Assembly: GCA_021404565.1 (NCBI GenBank)
Contig: JAAWWF010000007.1
Location: forward strand, 248,001 to 312,000
Length of the DNA: 64,000 nucleotides
Direction: 5' to 3'
Source of the DNA: Roseivirga sp.
GTDB taxonomy: Bacteria > Bacteroidota > Bacteroidia > Cytophagales > Cyclobacteriaceae
Shown here: in pieces, positions 34,363 to 42,831 of the stretch
How positions within the stretch are numbered: position 1 is the stretch's first letter
Layout: every line of letters begins with the position of its first letter
Position numbers and translations under genes: made by a program
Notes under the pieces: generated by a model
Databases searched by the model: none
The model's input: the letters and a program-made list of their open reading frames with translations, nothing else
What the model was told of the DNA's origin: nothing

Positions 34363-35043
34363 ATGAAAGACCTCATACTTCTACATGGCGCACTGGGCTC
34401 TCAATCTCTTTTCGGGCCTCTTAAAAACGAACTCACAAATGACTATGAGCTTTATAGTTTCAACCTGAGCGGCCATGGCCAGACTCCATTTAATACCAGT
34501 GGTTTTGGCATTGAGGTCTTTGCGGAGGAATTGAACAACTTCATTCAATCCAGACATCTGGTCAAACCGCTGATTTTCGGTTATAGTATGGGGGGCTATG
34601 TTGCTCTTTATCTTGAGGCCATCAATCCCGGTAGCTTTGCACAAATCATGACCCTGGGTACCAAATTTGGGTGGAACCCTGAAGCTTCTCGCAAAGAAGC
34701 ATCAAGGCTAAAACCCGATATCATTGAACAAAAAGCACCTGCCTTTGCCCAGATACTGGCCGCACGCCATGGCGATCAATGGAAGGATTTGATGGAAGCA
34801 ACAGCTGAGATGATGCTGAATCTTGGCAATCAACCCTTGCTGAATTCTTCCACCCTGGCAACCATACAAACACGTGTTACTATCATGCGGGGTGATCAGG
34901 ATCAAATGGTAAACCGGGAAGAATCGGAAGCTGCGGCTTACAACATTCCTGACGGAAGCTACATTGAACTCCAGAAGACTCCTCACCCCATTGAAAAAGT
35001 AGCTCCCGCTATGCTTGCAGCTCGACTCAAGTCTGATAGATAG
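34363..35043 (+). CDS. Alpha/beta hydrolase
   Basis: This is a 226-residue cytoplasmic alpha/beta hydrolase. The oxyanion-hole segment LLHGALGSQSLF is at about residues 4-15, LSGHGQTPF follows, and the nucleophile elbow FGYSMGG has Ser near 75. The acid is near MRGDQDQMV, and the catalytic His sits in QKTPHPIEKV. It is close to the MenH/2-succinyl-type and general esterase families; substrate unknown. Start at ATG 34363; the frame extends upstream into the previous gene. Confidence 0.85.
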   Translation: MKDLILLHGALGSQSLFGPLKNELTNDYELYSFNLSGHGQTPFNTSGFGIEVFAEELNNFIQSRHLVKPLIFGYSMGGYVALYLEAINPGSFAQIMTLGTKFGWNPEASRKEASRLKPDIIEQKAPAFAQILAARHGDQWKDLMEATAEMMLNLGNQPLLNSSTLATIQTRVTIMRGDQDQMVNREESEAAAYNIPDGSYIELQKTPHPIEKVAPAMLAARLKSDR

Positions 35044-35098
35044 ATTTTAACCGAAGTCATCATAATCACTTTCTGCCCACAACCTGACAAGGCCAATT

Positions 35099-35154
35099 TA
35101 CTATTTCTTTAGCAGATGTACTATTTATATAGTTTTTCTACTATATTTATAGTA
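35099..35154 (+). promoter_or_regulatory. BlaI-type operator array, 20-bp phased dyads
   Basis: The strongest site is TACTAT-ATTT-ATAGTA (35139-35154), whose last base is the A of the blaI ATG. A second dyad ACTAT-TTAT-ATAGT (35120-35133) is centred exactly 20 bp upstream. A degenerate third site (TACTAT at 35099 with TTAG opposite) is centred another 20 bp upstream. BlaI/MecI operators have similar TACT/AGTA dyads, so this is likely an autoregulatory site. Confidence 0.72.
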
Positions 35155-35522
35155 TGAAGGAACTCACTAAGGCGGAAGAACGCATCATGCAACTACTCTG
35201 GAAGCTTGAAAAAGCCTTTACCAGGGAGATTGTGGATGAGTTTGAAAATAATAAACCCAGCTATACCACAGTGGCTACGGTACTCACCGTACTGGAACAA
35301 AAAGGCTTTGTGGCAAATGAAAAGCTCGGAAACAGCAAGCGGTACCATCCCCTGGTTACCAAAGAGCAGTACAGTGACTTTGCCCTGAACAATGTGGTGG
35401 GCAAGTATTTTGAAGGTTCGCTCAGCAAGTTGGTGTCATTCTTTACAGAGAAGAAAGATATGGACCTGGATGAGCTGAACGAGATTATGGACATCATAGA
35501 AAAGAACAAAAAAGAGAAGTAA
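35154..35522 (+). CDS. BlaI/MecI/CopY family transcriptional repressor
   Basis: This is a 122-residue winged-helix repressor. The start LTKAEERIMQLLWKLEKAFTREIVDEF and the recognition region PSYTTVATVLTVLEQKGFVANEKLG (in part) are typical of the BlaI/MecI/CopY family. The C-terminal helix pair for dimerisation follows. In the classic system the partner BlaR1 peptidase cleaves the repressor on signal. Three BlaR1-like M56 genes follow immediately. The operator array overlaps its start codon, so it likely represses itself and the operon. No Shine-Dalgarno is possible between operator and ATG. Confidence 0.92.
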   Translation: MKELTKAEERIMQLLWKLEKAFTREIVDEFENNKPSYTTVATVLTVLEQKGFVANEKLGNSKRYHPLVTKEQYSDFALNNVVGKYFEGSLSKLVSFFTEKKDMDLDELNEIMDIIEKNKKEK

Positions 35523-35523
35523 T

Positions 35524-37248
35524 ATGCTATCCAGCCTATTTCTATTTAGTTTAAAAAGCAGTGTCGTGCTTTGTGTGCTCTATCTCGCATATCATTTCCT
35601 GTTCAGGAAAAACACACATTTTCATACGAGGCGAATTATTCTGCTCGTGATTATCGGGGCTTCCTTATCGCTCCCAATGCTGCAGTATGAAACCAGCAGC
35701 AAGCTGGCTCCGGAAAGTCCTGCCATACGACAATTTGACAAGCTAGCCCAACCAGAAGGTGAAAATGGTCTGAAATTCAAAACTCAGACGACTGTGGCCA
35801 GTGGGCCTGTCAAAAATGAAGCATCAGTCCCTAAGACAAAAAGTAGCTTCAATTGGTTGAAGACAGCCAGTCTCGGCTATCTGGGTGGTGTCATCATCAT
35901 GTTCGCTCTGTTTCTTTTAGAGGTGATTCGCCTGGGCTGGATACTTGGAAGAGGAAAAGCCAGGCATGACCTGAATCGTATGGCTGTGACGCATAAACTC
36001 ATCAAGTTTCCATTTTCTTTTTGGCGATGGATTTTTCTACCCCAGGACCTCATTTACGACAAGGAAACCTGGGAAATGATACAAGAGCATGAGAACGTGC
36101 ACCTGAACCAGGGACATACACTGGATGTACTGTTTTCCACCATTCTGCGCTGCTTGCTCTGGTTCAATCCGGCAGTATATTTTCTTCATAAAAACATCAA
36201 AGACAATCATGAGGCCCTGGCAGACAGAACAATCCTCGAAGAGCATGACTTGTCAAAATACAGTCAGGCACTGCTAGAAGTATGCCTTCAAACAGGCACG
36301 CTGAATCTCGGCCATGCCTTCGCTCTCAAATCCAATCTCTCAAAAAGAATCAACACTATGAATTTGTCTAAAACATCTCTCGGAAAGTCGGTTTTGTCAC
36401 TACTGCTCTTTTGTGCCATTAGCGTGGGTTTGTTTACCCAAACAAGCCTTTATGGACAGCAAAGAGAAATGAAAAAAGAGGATAAGGAAATGATTCAAAA
36501 AGCTATTGATAGTGGCGTGATGACTTTTGCATTTATGGCTCGCAATAAACTTGCTGAAAGACATCAGCGGGTTCTCGAAAAACTGCAGAGACTTAACCCT
36601 GATGTAAAGCTGAAATGGGAATATCAAAAGGACAATACAATACTAGAGTACCTGCAAGAGTACCGACCCAATCAGGAAACCTTGTATTTCGATAAAATAT
36701 CGAAGGAAGACAAAGAGAGCATCTACAACCAGGCCATTGCCGATACGACAAGGGGATTTTTCGGCATAAAGGGTTTGGAAATCGACAAGAGAGTTGTTGC
36801 AGATAAAATCCAGGCATCCATCACTGATGACTACAACTACCTGCTCATCTATGAGCTTAAAGCGGACCCCTGGGCCGAAGAAAATCAGGTCGTTTATGAA
36901 ATGAATCAGGTCGATATTCTTCCCGAGCCTATAGGCGGTATCGACAACTTTGTAAGAGCCATAGCCTTAGACAGCGAATTACCGGACGGTATTAGTCAAA
37001 GTGACTTGCCCGCCACGGTCGATTTTGAGTTTGTGGTAAAGGGTGGCCGTGGGGTTACCAGCATGAACCTGGTAACCGAGCTGAAAGGAAACAGAAAGAA
37101 GCAGGACAAGATTTACAAGTTCTTTGGTGTGCTTCATAACAGCATTCGCAGCAAGGTCAGAACAGTTTACTCCTGGAAAAAAGGCATGAAAGATGGCAAA
37201 GAGGTAAACGTAAGAATGATAGTATCCATCCCAACCAAGTATATGTAA
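35524..37248 (+). CDS. M56 (BlaR1-type) metallopeptidase with TonB-like C-terminus, copy 1
   Basis: This 574-residue membrane protein has N-terminal helices (about 1-28, 36-52, 117-138) and an M56 peptidase domain with zinc motif HENVH (189-193) and the third ligand in NHEALAD (Glu about 230). A fourth helix lies near 285-305, then a variable region and a C-terminal domain (about 465-574) starting at PEPIGG and ending in RMIVSIP, resembling the TonB C-terminal domain. The catalytic residues are intact. It begins one base after the BlaI stop. It lacks the penicillin-binding sensor domain of true BlaR1, so it senses something else. Confidence 0.85.
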   Translation: MLSSLFLFSLKSSVVLCVLYLAYHFLFRKNTHFHTRRIILLVIIGASLSLPMLQYETSSKLAPESPAIRQFDKLAQPEGENGLKFKTQTTVASGPVKNEASVPKTKSSFNWLKTASLGYLGGVIIMFALFLLEVIRLGWILGRGKARHDLNRMAVTHKLIKFPFSFWRWIFLPQDLIYDKETWEMIQEHENVHLNQGHTLDVLFSTILRCLLWFNPAVYFLHKNIKDNHEALADRTILEEHDLSKYSQALLEVCLQTGTLNLGHAFALKSNLSKRINTMNLSKTSLGKSVLSLLLFCAISVGLFTQTSLYGQQREMKKEDKEMIQKAIDSGVMTFAFMARNKLAERHQRVLEKLQRLNPDVKLKWEYQKDNTILEYLQEYRPNQETLYFDKISKEDKESIYNQAIADTTRGFFGIKGLEIDKRVVADKIQASITDDYNYLLIYELKADPWAEENQVVYEMNQVDILPEPIGGIDNFVRAIALDSELPDGISQSDLPATVDFEFVVKGGRGVTSMNLVTELKGNRKKQDKIYKFFGVLHNSIRSKVRTVYSWKKGMKDGKEVNVRMIVSIPTKYM

Positions 37249-37249
37249 T

Positions 37250-38947
37250 ATGATATTCAGCCTCTTTCTATATGCCCTCAAGAGTAGTATTGTGCTTTGC
37301 GTTTTATATGGGGCCTATCATGTTCTGTTTAAAAAGAACTCACATTTTCAGACCAGGCGCAGTCTCATGCTCCTGATTCTGGGTGCTGCCTTGTTGCTAC
37401 CCGTTATTGAGTATAACACCAGCAATGATCTGGCTCCCGAAAATCCTTCGATTGAAATTGTGGACGAGCTCGAAACCAGCAAGCTCGAAAAGGAGCTGTT
37501 GACTAAAAAGGAAAAAGAAATTGGCTCCCGAATAGAAACCAATCTTTCCAGTAACACCCACTATGACTGGCTTGCTTATCTGACCTATGTATATGGCGCA
37601 GGCCTGGCAATAGCCTTCCTGCTCTTTCTGATAGAAATCGGCCATATCAGCCGGATAATACATAGTGCAAAAGCTCGTCATGACCTGGACAGAATTGCCA
37701 TTACTCATCAAAAGATCCGTTTTCCATTTTCTTTCTGGCGCTGGATTTTTCTACCGGCTCATCTTACTTATAATGACACCACCTGGAAACTGATTCAGGA
37801 GCATGAGAATGTACACCTGCAGCAGGGTCATAGCATTGATGTTTTCATCTCCTCACTGGTCAAGTGCTTGCTCTGGTTCAACCCCGTCATCTATCTGCTA
37901 CAAAAAAGCATGAAAGATAATCATGAGGCATTGGCAGACCGAAGTGTGCTCAAAGACAATGACATTTCAAATTACAGTAAAGCTTTGCTGGAGGTCTGTA
38001 TGCAAACAGGTTCGTTGAACCTGGGTCATTCATTTGCCTTAAAATCAAACCTGGCCAAAAGGCTGAACACCATGAATATGTCACCGACAGGGGTTCTTCG
38101 CTCGGTGCTTTCTCTTATGATTTTTGCCTTGATAGGCTTTGGAGTATTTACCCAAACAAGCATGCACGGACGCAGCTTTTATCAACGCACCATCACTCCT
38201 CAGAATTTGGATGAGGGCTTTGTGATGATGCCCTATGGTGCCAGGATATTATCTGCCAGGCATCAACTTGTGATCCAGAAACTGCAAAATCTTCACCCTG
38301 AAAAAGAATATCGCTTTCACTATATGTCAGAAAATCAGCTGCACTCATACTCCGAAAGAGCAACCCCCAGGGTTAAAACGGAGTTCTTCGACAGGCTATC
38401 CGGAGAAGATAAGAAAAGCATGTACGGGTTTGTCTTGCAGGACAGCACTCAGCAATCTGCCCACCTCCGATCATCAGGTATGAGCGGTGCCGAAATCAAC
38501 GAACTGATCTGGCAGTATATCGAAGATTATCAGAATTACATTGTCATTTATGAATGGCTCCCAAGCGAAATCCTGCCCCGGGAACGATCGGTATTTGAGA
38601 TGGACGAAGTAGATGTTTTACCAGAGCCTTTTGGCGGCCTTGAGAATTTTGAGCGCACCATAGCACTGGACATCGAACTACCCGACCATATCAACAAAGC
38701 TGACCTGCCCGATAAAATCGAGTTTTCATTTGTAGTGGAAGGTGCCAATCAGATTTCATACCTGGACCTGGTTACCGAGCTCACTGACAGCTCGCCAGAC
38801 AAAGAAGAGATTTATCAGTTTTTTCGCCAGATCAATGATTCCATCTTATCTAAAATCCGCTCGTACTATGGCTGGAAAAGGGGCATCAAAGATGGTGAGA
38901 AAGTAGATGTCCGTATGATCGTTTCCATTCCAACTGAATACATGTAA
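37250..38947 (+). CDS. M56 metallopeptidase with TonB-like C-terminus, copy 2
   Basis: This 565-residue paralog of the preceding gene begins one base after its stop. Topology is the same. The zinc motif is HENVH (185-189) with NHEALAD, and the helix after the peptidase domain is near 280-300. The TonB-like domain (about 457-565) opens with PEPFGG and ends RMIVSIPTEYM, almost the same end as copy 1. The middle region (about 310-450) diverges strongly, so it may be the sensing part. Tight packing implies one polycistronic message with equal dosage. Confidence 0.85.
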   Translation: MIFSLFLYALKSSIVLCVLYGAYHVLFKKNSHFQTRRSLMLLILGAALLLPVIEYNTSNDLAPENPSIEIVDELETSKLEKELLTKKEKEIGSRIETNLSSNTHYDWLAYLTYVYGAGLAIAFLLFLIEIGHISRIIHSAKARHDLDRIAITHQKIRFPFSFWRWIFLPAHLTYNDTTWKLIQEHENVHLQQGHSIDVFISSLVKCLLWFNPVIYLLQKSMKDNHEALADRSVLKDNDISNYSKALLEVCMQTGSLNLGHSFALKSNLAKRLNTMNMSPTGVLRSVLSLMIFALIGFGVFTQTSMHGRSFYQRTITPQNLDEGFVMMPYGARILSARHQLVIQKLQNLHPEKEYRFHYMSENQLHSYSERATPRVKTEFFDRLSGEDKKSMYGFVLQDSTQQSAHLRSSGMSGAEINELIWQYIEDYQNYIVIYEWLPSEILPRERSVFEMDEVDVLPEPFGGLENFERTIALDIELPDHINKADLPDKIEFSFVVEGANQISYLDLVTELTDSSPDKEEIYQFFRQINDSILSKIRSYYGWKRGIKDGEKVDVRMIVSIPTEYM

Positions 38948-38948
38948 G

Positions 38949-40733
38949 ATGCCAGCTACAATCTTTATATATGCCCTCAAAGGTGCTTTGGTTTTGAGTT
39001 TTCTATACCTGATATACCGTCTTGTATTCCGACAGAACACTCATTATCACTTAAAGAGAATATCTCTGCTCGCCATCCTCATAGCGGCTGTGGTTCTACC
39101 GGCATTGGAGGTACAAACTGAAATAGAGGCCGCTCCTACAGAGCCCATCGCCAATCAGATTGATACGATAATGGACATGGCCTTGCCTGAACAAGCCCCA
39201 CAGGAAGCTACCGTTGAACCTGCTTCAACCTCAGATGCTGAATTTTCAAGCGTTACCTGGTCTGAAGCCATAGTATACCTCTATTTGGCGGGCCTGATAG
39301 TTTCTCTGCTGATCTTCTTCTACCAGCTTTCCAGTGTTCTTTACCTTATCGCTGCCGGTGATACACGCCACGATCTGGGCCGAAAGCTGATTACACACAG
39401 GCTGATAAAACATCCTTTTTCTTTCTGGAAATGGACTTTTATCCCTGAAGCCTTTGACATAAGCCCTGATAACTGGACCATCATTCACGAACACGAACTA
39501 GCCCATCTTCGACAAGCTCATTCTATAGACCTGCTCCTGGCTTCCCTGGCAAAGTGCTTCCTCTGGTTTACCCCTGCCTCACACTATCTTCAAAAGAGCT
39601 TAAGGGATAATCATGAGTATCTGGCAGATCAGCAGGTACTTAAAAATCATAATATCGAGGAGTACTCCGAGACACTTCTGACTGTTTGCTTACAGGCCGA
39701 TTCTATTCAGCTCACTCACTCCTTTGCACTAAAGTCAAACCTCTCTAAACGCATTAATCAAATGAACATCAGGAAAACCTCATATCTAAGGTCAGGCATC
39801 GCTGCATGCATCCTTTTATCTTTTACCATACTTATAGCCACGCAAGTGAGCCTTTATGGCCAGGATACGCAGGAGCTGGAAGCCAAAGAAGCCACTCTGA
39901 AGAGAGCGATGCTTGGCCCGGCCGGACCGGGTTTTAGCGCTGCTGATATATACAAGCAAACAGGTGAGTTTCCAGATGGTTGGGTATATTTCAGAACAAA
40001 GGGCTTTAGCCCCATTGTCCTGCTTGAAAACCAACGGGCTATCCTGGAAGCCTTTCAGAAATCCAGTGAGACAAGTATTGAGGGACAATCTGAGCGGACC
40101 TATCACATCGCTTTCAGAAAAAGCAAGAATCTGGAGTTTTTCGATATGGGAGCCCATGAGTTGAAGGAAAATAAGTTCAGAACAGAACTCATTCAGGAAC
40201 TTAGTGTGAAAGAGAAAATAGAGATGTATGAGCTTGCCAAAGCCTGGTCTGACAAATACATCCAAAAGGTATATCCGGATTTTGAGTTGATCAGTGAACT
40301 GGACTTTATGGAAAAGAACTATCTCGTTTTTCAATCCCAGCTCAACCCTGTGAACCCAAGAAAATATAGTGTCAAAACAGTGTTTAAAAGCAGTGAAGTA
40401 GACCGTTTACCGGAGCCTGTCGGGGGCCTTGATCGCTACCTTAAAAATGTAACCAAATATGCGGAAAAAGACCCGGAGCTTGATCTAGCTGATCTGCCGA
40501 AAAAAATTGAATTTGAGTTTACCATCGATCCCGGAGGTAACATGGTAATGGTAAGCCTGAAAACAAAAGTACGTGGACCTGAAACTACGCAGGACAGAAT
40601 TTATGATTTACTCAGACAAGTAAATGACAATCTCATAAAAGTCTCAAATGTATATGGTTGGCAACCAGGCGAAAAAGAAGGGAATACGGTAGCCACCAAA
40701 ATGAGACTTACGATACCAAAAGAACTCTTATAA
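38949..40733 (+). CDS. M56 metallopeptidase with TonB-like C-terminus, copy 3
   Basis: This is the third and most diverged paralog, 594 residues, starting one base after copy 2. The zinc motif is HELAH (182-186), preceded by a second His in IHEHE, and the third-ligand segment reads NHEYLAD. The region between the fourth helix and the C-terminal domain is longer and contains an Ala/Gly-rich stretch (MLGPAGPGFSAAD). The TonB-like domain (about 487-594) begins PEPVGG and keeps a Trp-Gln-Pro-Gly before the last strands, closer to ordinary TonB than copies 1 and 2. A terminator follows. Confidence 0.85.
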   Translation: MPATIFIYALKGALVLSFLYLIYRLVFRQNTHYHLKRISLLAILIAAVVLPALEVQTEIEAAPTEPIANQIDTIMDMALPEQAPQEATVEPASTSDAEFSSVTWSEAIVYLYLAGLIVSLLIFFYQLSSVLYLIAAGDTRHDLGRKLITHRLIKHPFSFWKWTFIPEAFDISPDNWTIIHEHELAHLRQAHSIDLLLASLAKCFLWFTPASHYLQKSLRDNHEYLADQQVLKNHNIEEYSETLLTVCLQADSIQLTHSFALKSNLSKRINQMNIRKTSYLRSGIAACILLSFTILIATQVSLYGQDTQELEAKEATLKRAMLGPAGPGFSAADIYKQTGEFPDGWVYFRTKGFSPIVLLENQRAILEAFQKSSETSIEGQSERTYHIAFRKSKNLEFFDMGAHELKENKFRTELIQELSVKEKIEMYELAKAWSDKYIQKVYPDFELISELDFMEKNYLVFQSQLNPVNPRKYSVKTVFKSSEVDRLPEPVGGLDRYLKNVTKYAEKDPELDLADLPKKIEFEFTIDPGGNMVMVSLKTKVRGPETTQDRIYDLLRQVNDNLIKVSNVYGWQPGEKEGNTVATKMRLTIPKELL

Positions 40734-40756
40734 GTCTTCCATATGATTAATAAGAG

Positions 40757-40784
40757 GGCTGGCCTGAGAGGGCCGGCTTTTTTT
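40757..40784 (+). terminator. Rho-independent terminator after the M56 operon
   Basis: GGCTGGCC pairs with GGCCGGCT (8 bp including two G-T pairs) around a six-base loop, then seven T. It ends the blaI-M56 operon. Confidence 0.85.
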
Positions 40785-40804
40785 ATTTACAGTCATCATC
40801 TTGG

Positions 40805-41938
40805 TTAATTTCCCAATTCCGTTAGCCTTTCCAGAATCCATCTTTTCATAGGGGATCTCGTTTTACCGGCCACTTTCATAGACCTCTGGTATATTTCCTT
40901 TGCCTTTATATTTTCTCCTTTCTTTTGATAGGCCTCACCCAGGAAATTTAAAACCATGATATGTTCAGGATGAAAAGACTCCAGATAAGTAAGAACTTCG
41001 ATGGCCCGGTCAAAACTTCCTTTCTCCGTATTCCTCCTTGCATAAAATGCCAATTGCGGTACCTGCGGCCTTACATCCATATCAAATTCAGAAGACAGGT
41101 AGGCGATCTTCGTCTTTATCCCCTCAAAATCATTGGACTCGTAGAGTTTATCCCAACCACCCCAATCTCTGAATACAAATTGCAAACCATTGAACATTGC
41201 AGGAGTTAATCCGGTCACGTGATCCGTATTTTCAAGGTATTCGAAAAGAACATTTTTCGTCTTTTTGGGCAATTCACGCTGAAGTAAATCAAACCCTTCC
41301 TTAGAGTCAGTTTCATTTGAAAGGCTGAAATACAACGCCTTGTTCGTGATATCATCAACATTTTCAGATAAGAGCGCACCAGGTATTGCTTCTTCGTTAA
41401 ACCAATAACTGCTTCCTATCTGAAGATAGCCTTCAAACAGATCAGGCTCTCTGATCAACACATATGTAGAGAATAAACCACCAAGTGAGTGGCCGATCAA
41501 AACCCTGAACTTACTATTTACAAGATTCTTTTGTGCCTCCGGTATTAGCTCTGTTTCAAGAAATCTCAGAAATAAATCAGCCCCTCCAAAATCATTATTC
41601 AACGTGTCAGGCGCAGGGGTCAGGTCCTTCAATCTATCATAATCGTAGTTGTTAATACCAACCACATTTACCTCCGGAATCACATTGGCTCTCACCAGAT
41701 TGGATATAATTCCCAAGGTCAAACGCATATTTTCCCTTCCGTCAAGAACATAAAGGGTGGGGTATTTTAAATTATTCCCAGATTCAAAATTTGGTGAGTA
41801 AATCAACAACTCTCTGACTTCTCCAAGTACTTTAGAATCGATTTCCACCAGCCTTACGCCAGCACCAAAATCAATGGTTTGTGATTGAAGAGATAGTTTC
41901 AAAACCAGGAGAAAACCTATTAGCACAAGTTGTTTCAT
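40805..41938 (-). CDS. Exported esterase (Fes/IroE-like) with TPR tail
   Basis: This 377-residue protein has a signal peptide (to about residue 20) and a putative esterase (esterase D/Fes-type) alpha/beta hydrolase domain. Visible motifs are YPTLYVLDGREN, PEVNVVGINNYDYDR and nucleophile elbow GHSLGG (Ser about 150). The C-terminal about 90 residues form one or two TPR-like helix pairs (FDRAIEVLTYLESFHPEHIMVLNFLGEAY, in part). Relatives hydrolyse siderophore esters or other acyl esters; no siderophore genes are near, so substrate is open. Confidence 0.82.
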   Translation of the reverse strand: MKQLVLIGFLLVLKLSLQSQTIDFGAGVRLVEIDSKVLGEVRELLIYSPNFESGNNLKYPTLYVLDGRENMRLTLGIISNLVRANVIPEVNVVGINNYDYDRLKDLTPAPDTLNNDFGGADLFLRFLETELIPEAQKNLVNSKFRVLIGHSLGGLFSTYVLIREPDLFEGYLQIGSSYWFNEEAIPGALLSENVDDITNKALYFSLSNETDSKEGFDLLQRELPKKTKNVLFEYLENTDHVTGLTPAMFNGLQFVFRDWGGWDKLYESNDFEGIKTKIAYLSSEFDMDVRPQVPQLAFYARRNTEKGSFDRAIEVLTYLESFHPEHIMVLNFLGEAYQKKGENIKAKEIYQRSMKVAGKTRSPMKRWILERLTELGN

Positions 41939-42061
41939 TTCGTTCCGGTAAAAAGTAGTCTCAAAGTAGACGAGTAAGTGCTTACATTATTACTTCTCTC
42001 TTAGAGAGTCTACCAGATTGCTGTTGACTACACAGGCTCTTAGTTTGTGAGTGAGCAAGCA

Positions 42062-42709
42062 TTATTTATACAAGTCTATAACTACTTCCTCTACCACCCA
42101 TAGTGGTTTGCTGTTGGTTTGTAAAGTCACCTGGCCTGTGACCTCCGCAGTCAACTCGATAGGCTCGAGTAGCATTTCATTTTCCCAATCGGTATAAAAT
42201 CCTTCAGACTTGAAAAATGTGTTTGCAGCCACAGGGTGCACGCCTAAATGATGGCCTGTGCTGACCCATTTACGATAGGTTCCACTCTGTATATAGCTCC
42301 ATTTCTGATCATTGTAGAATATGATCGAATCCAATGAGGTCTTAAATGATTTTGACAGATCCAAAGCGGTGGAGGTATAGATATCTGCCATCACATTTAC
42401 AGCATGATAGCCATTGTCTGTCAGAAAAATATAGGCACAGGCGAGCAAATCGGTAGATTCAAAGCCCAGTAACTGCACGGGTGATTGTTCCTGCAACTTT
42501 GGCTTGAGCTCTTCCAAAGAGTCCATACCTGCGACAACCACATCAATCTTAATACCCCATCTGAGTACTTCCTTCAAAGCGGTCTCTGTTACAATCACTG
42601 TGGGACTCCATTCCAGCAGGTGCTCTACATATTCCAGGCTAAGTGCCGAAGGGTCCGCAATCAAAAGAGCGGGCTCCTGCTCATCTCTGACAATGTGGTG
42701 GGAAGACAT
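42062..42709 (-). CDS. Thiamine pyrophosphokinase-like protein
   Basis: This 215-residue protein matches the Bacteroidota thiamine pyrophosphokinase type as I know it: MSSHHIVRDEQEPALLIAD start, LLEWSPTVIVTETAL, GIKIDVVVAGMDS and a C-terminal thiamine-binding-like beta domain. Thiamine pyrophosphokinase makes TPP from thiamine and ATP. Oddly, the usual GDFDS metal motif reads AGMDS, losing the first Asp, while the later QDxTD-type motif is ESTD, so activity should not be assumed. A thiamine-type uptake cluster with a TPP riboswitch lies 5-9 kb away on the same strand. Confidence 0.68.
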   Translation of the reverse strand: MSSHHIVRDEQEPALLIADPSALSLEYVEHLLEWSPTVIVTETALKEVLRWGIKIDVVVAGMDSLEELKPKLQEQSPVQLLGFESTDLLACAYIFLTDNGYHAVNVMADIYTSTALDLSKSFKTSLDSIIFYNDQKWSYIQSGTYRKWVSTGHHLGVHPVAANTFFKSEGFYTDWENEMLLEPIELTAEVTGQVTLQTNSKPLWVVEEVVIDLYK

Positions 42710-42831
42710 GGCCGAAATTAAAGATGACTATTCATCCCAAAAACAGAAAGTCGCTAATTTTTTTCTATGTGGGTTACCTTTTTCCCTCCTGTCCATTAAT
42801 AACAAATTAATCACCTTATAATCATAAATTA

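Noticed and set aside
35154-40733. Beta-lactam resistance operon (BlaI-BlaR1)
   Set aside because: No beta-lactamase or penicillin-binding sensor domain is present. M56 proteins with TonB-like ends point to another signal.
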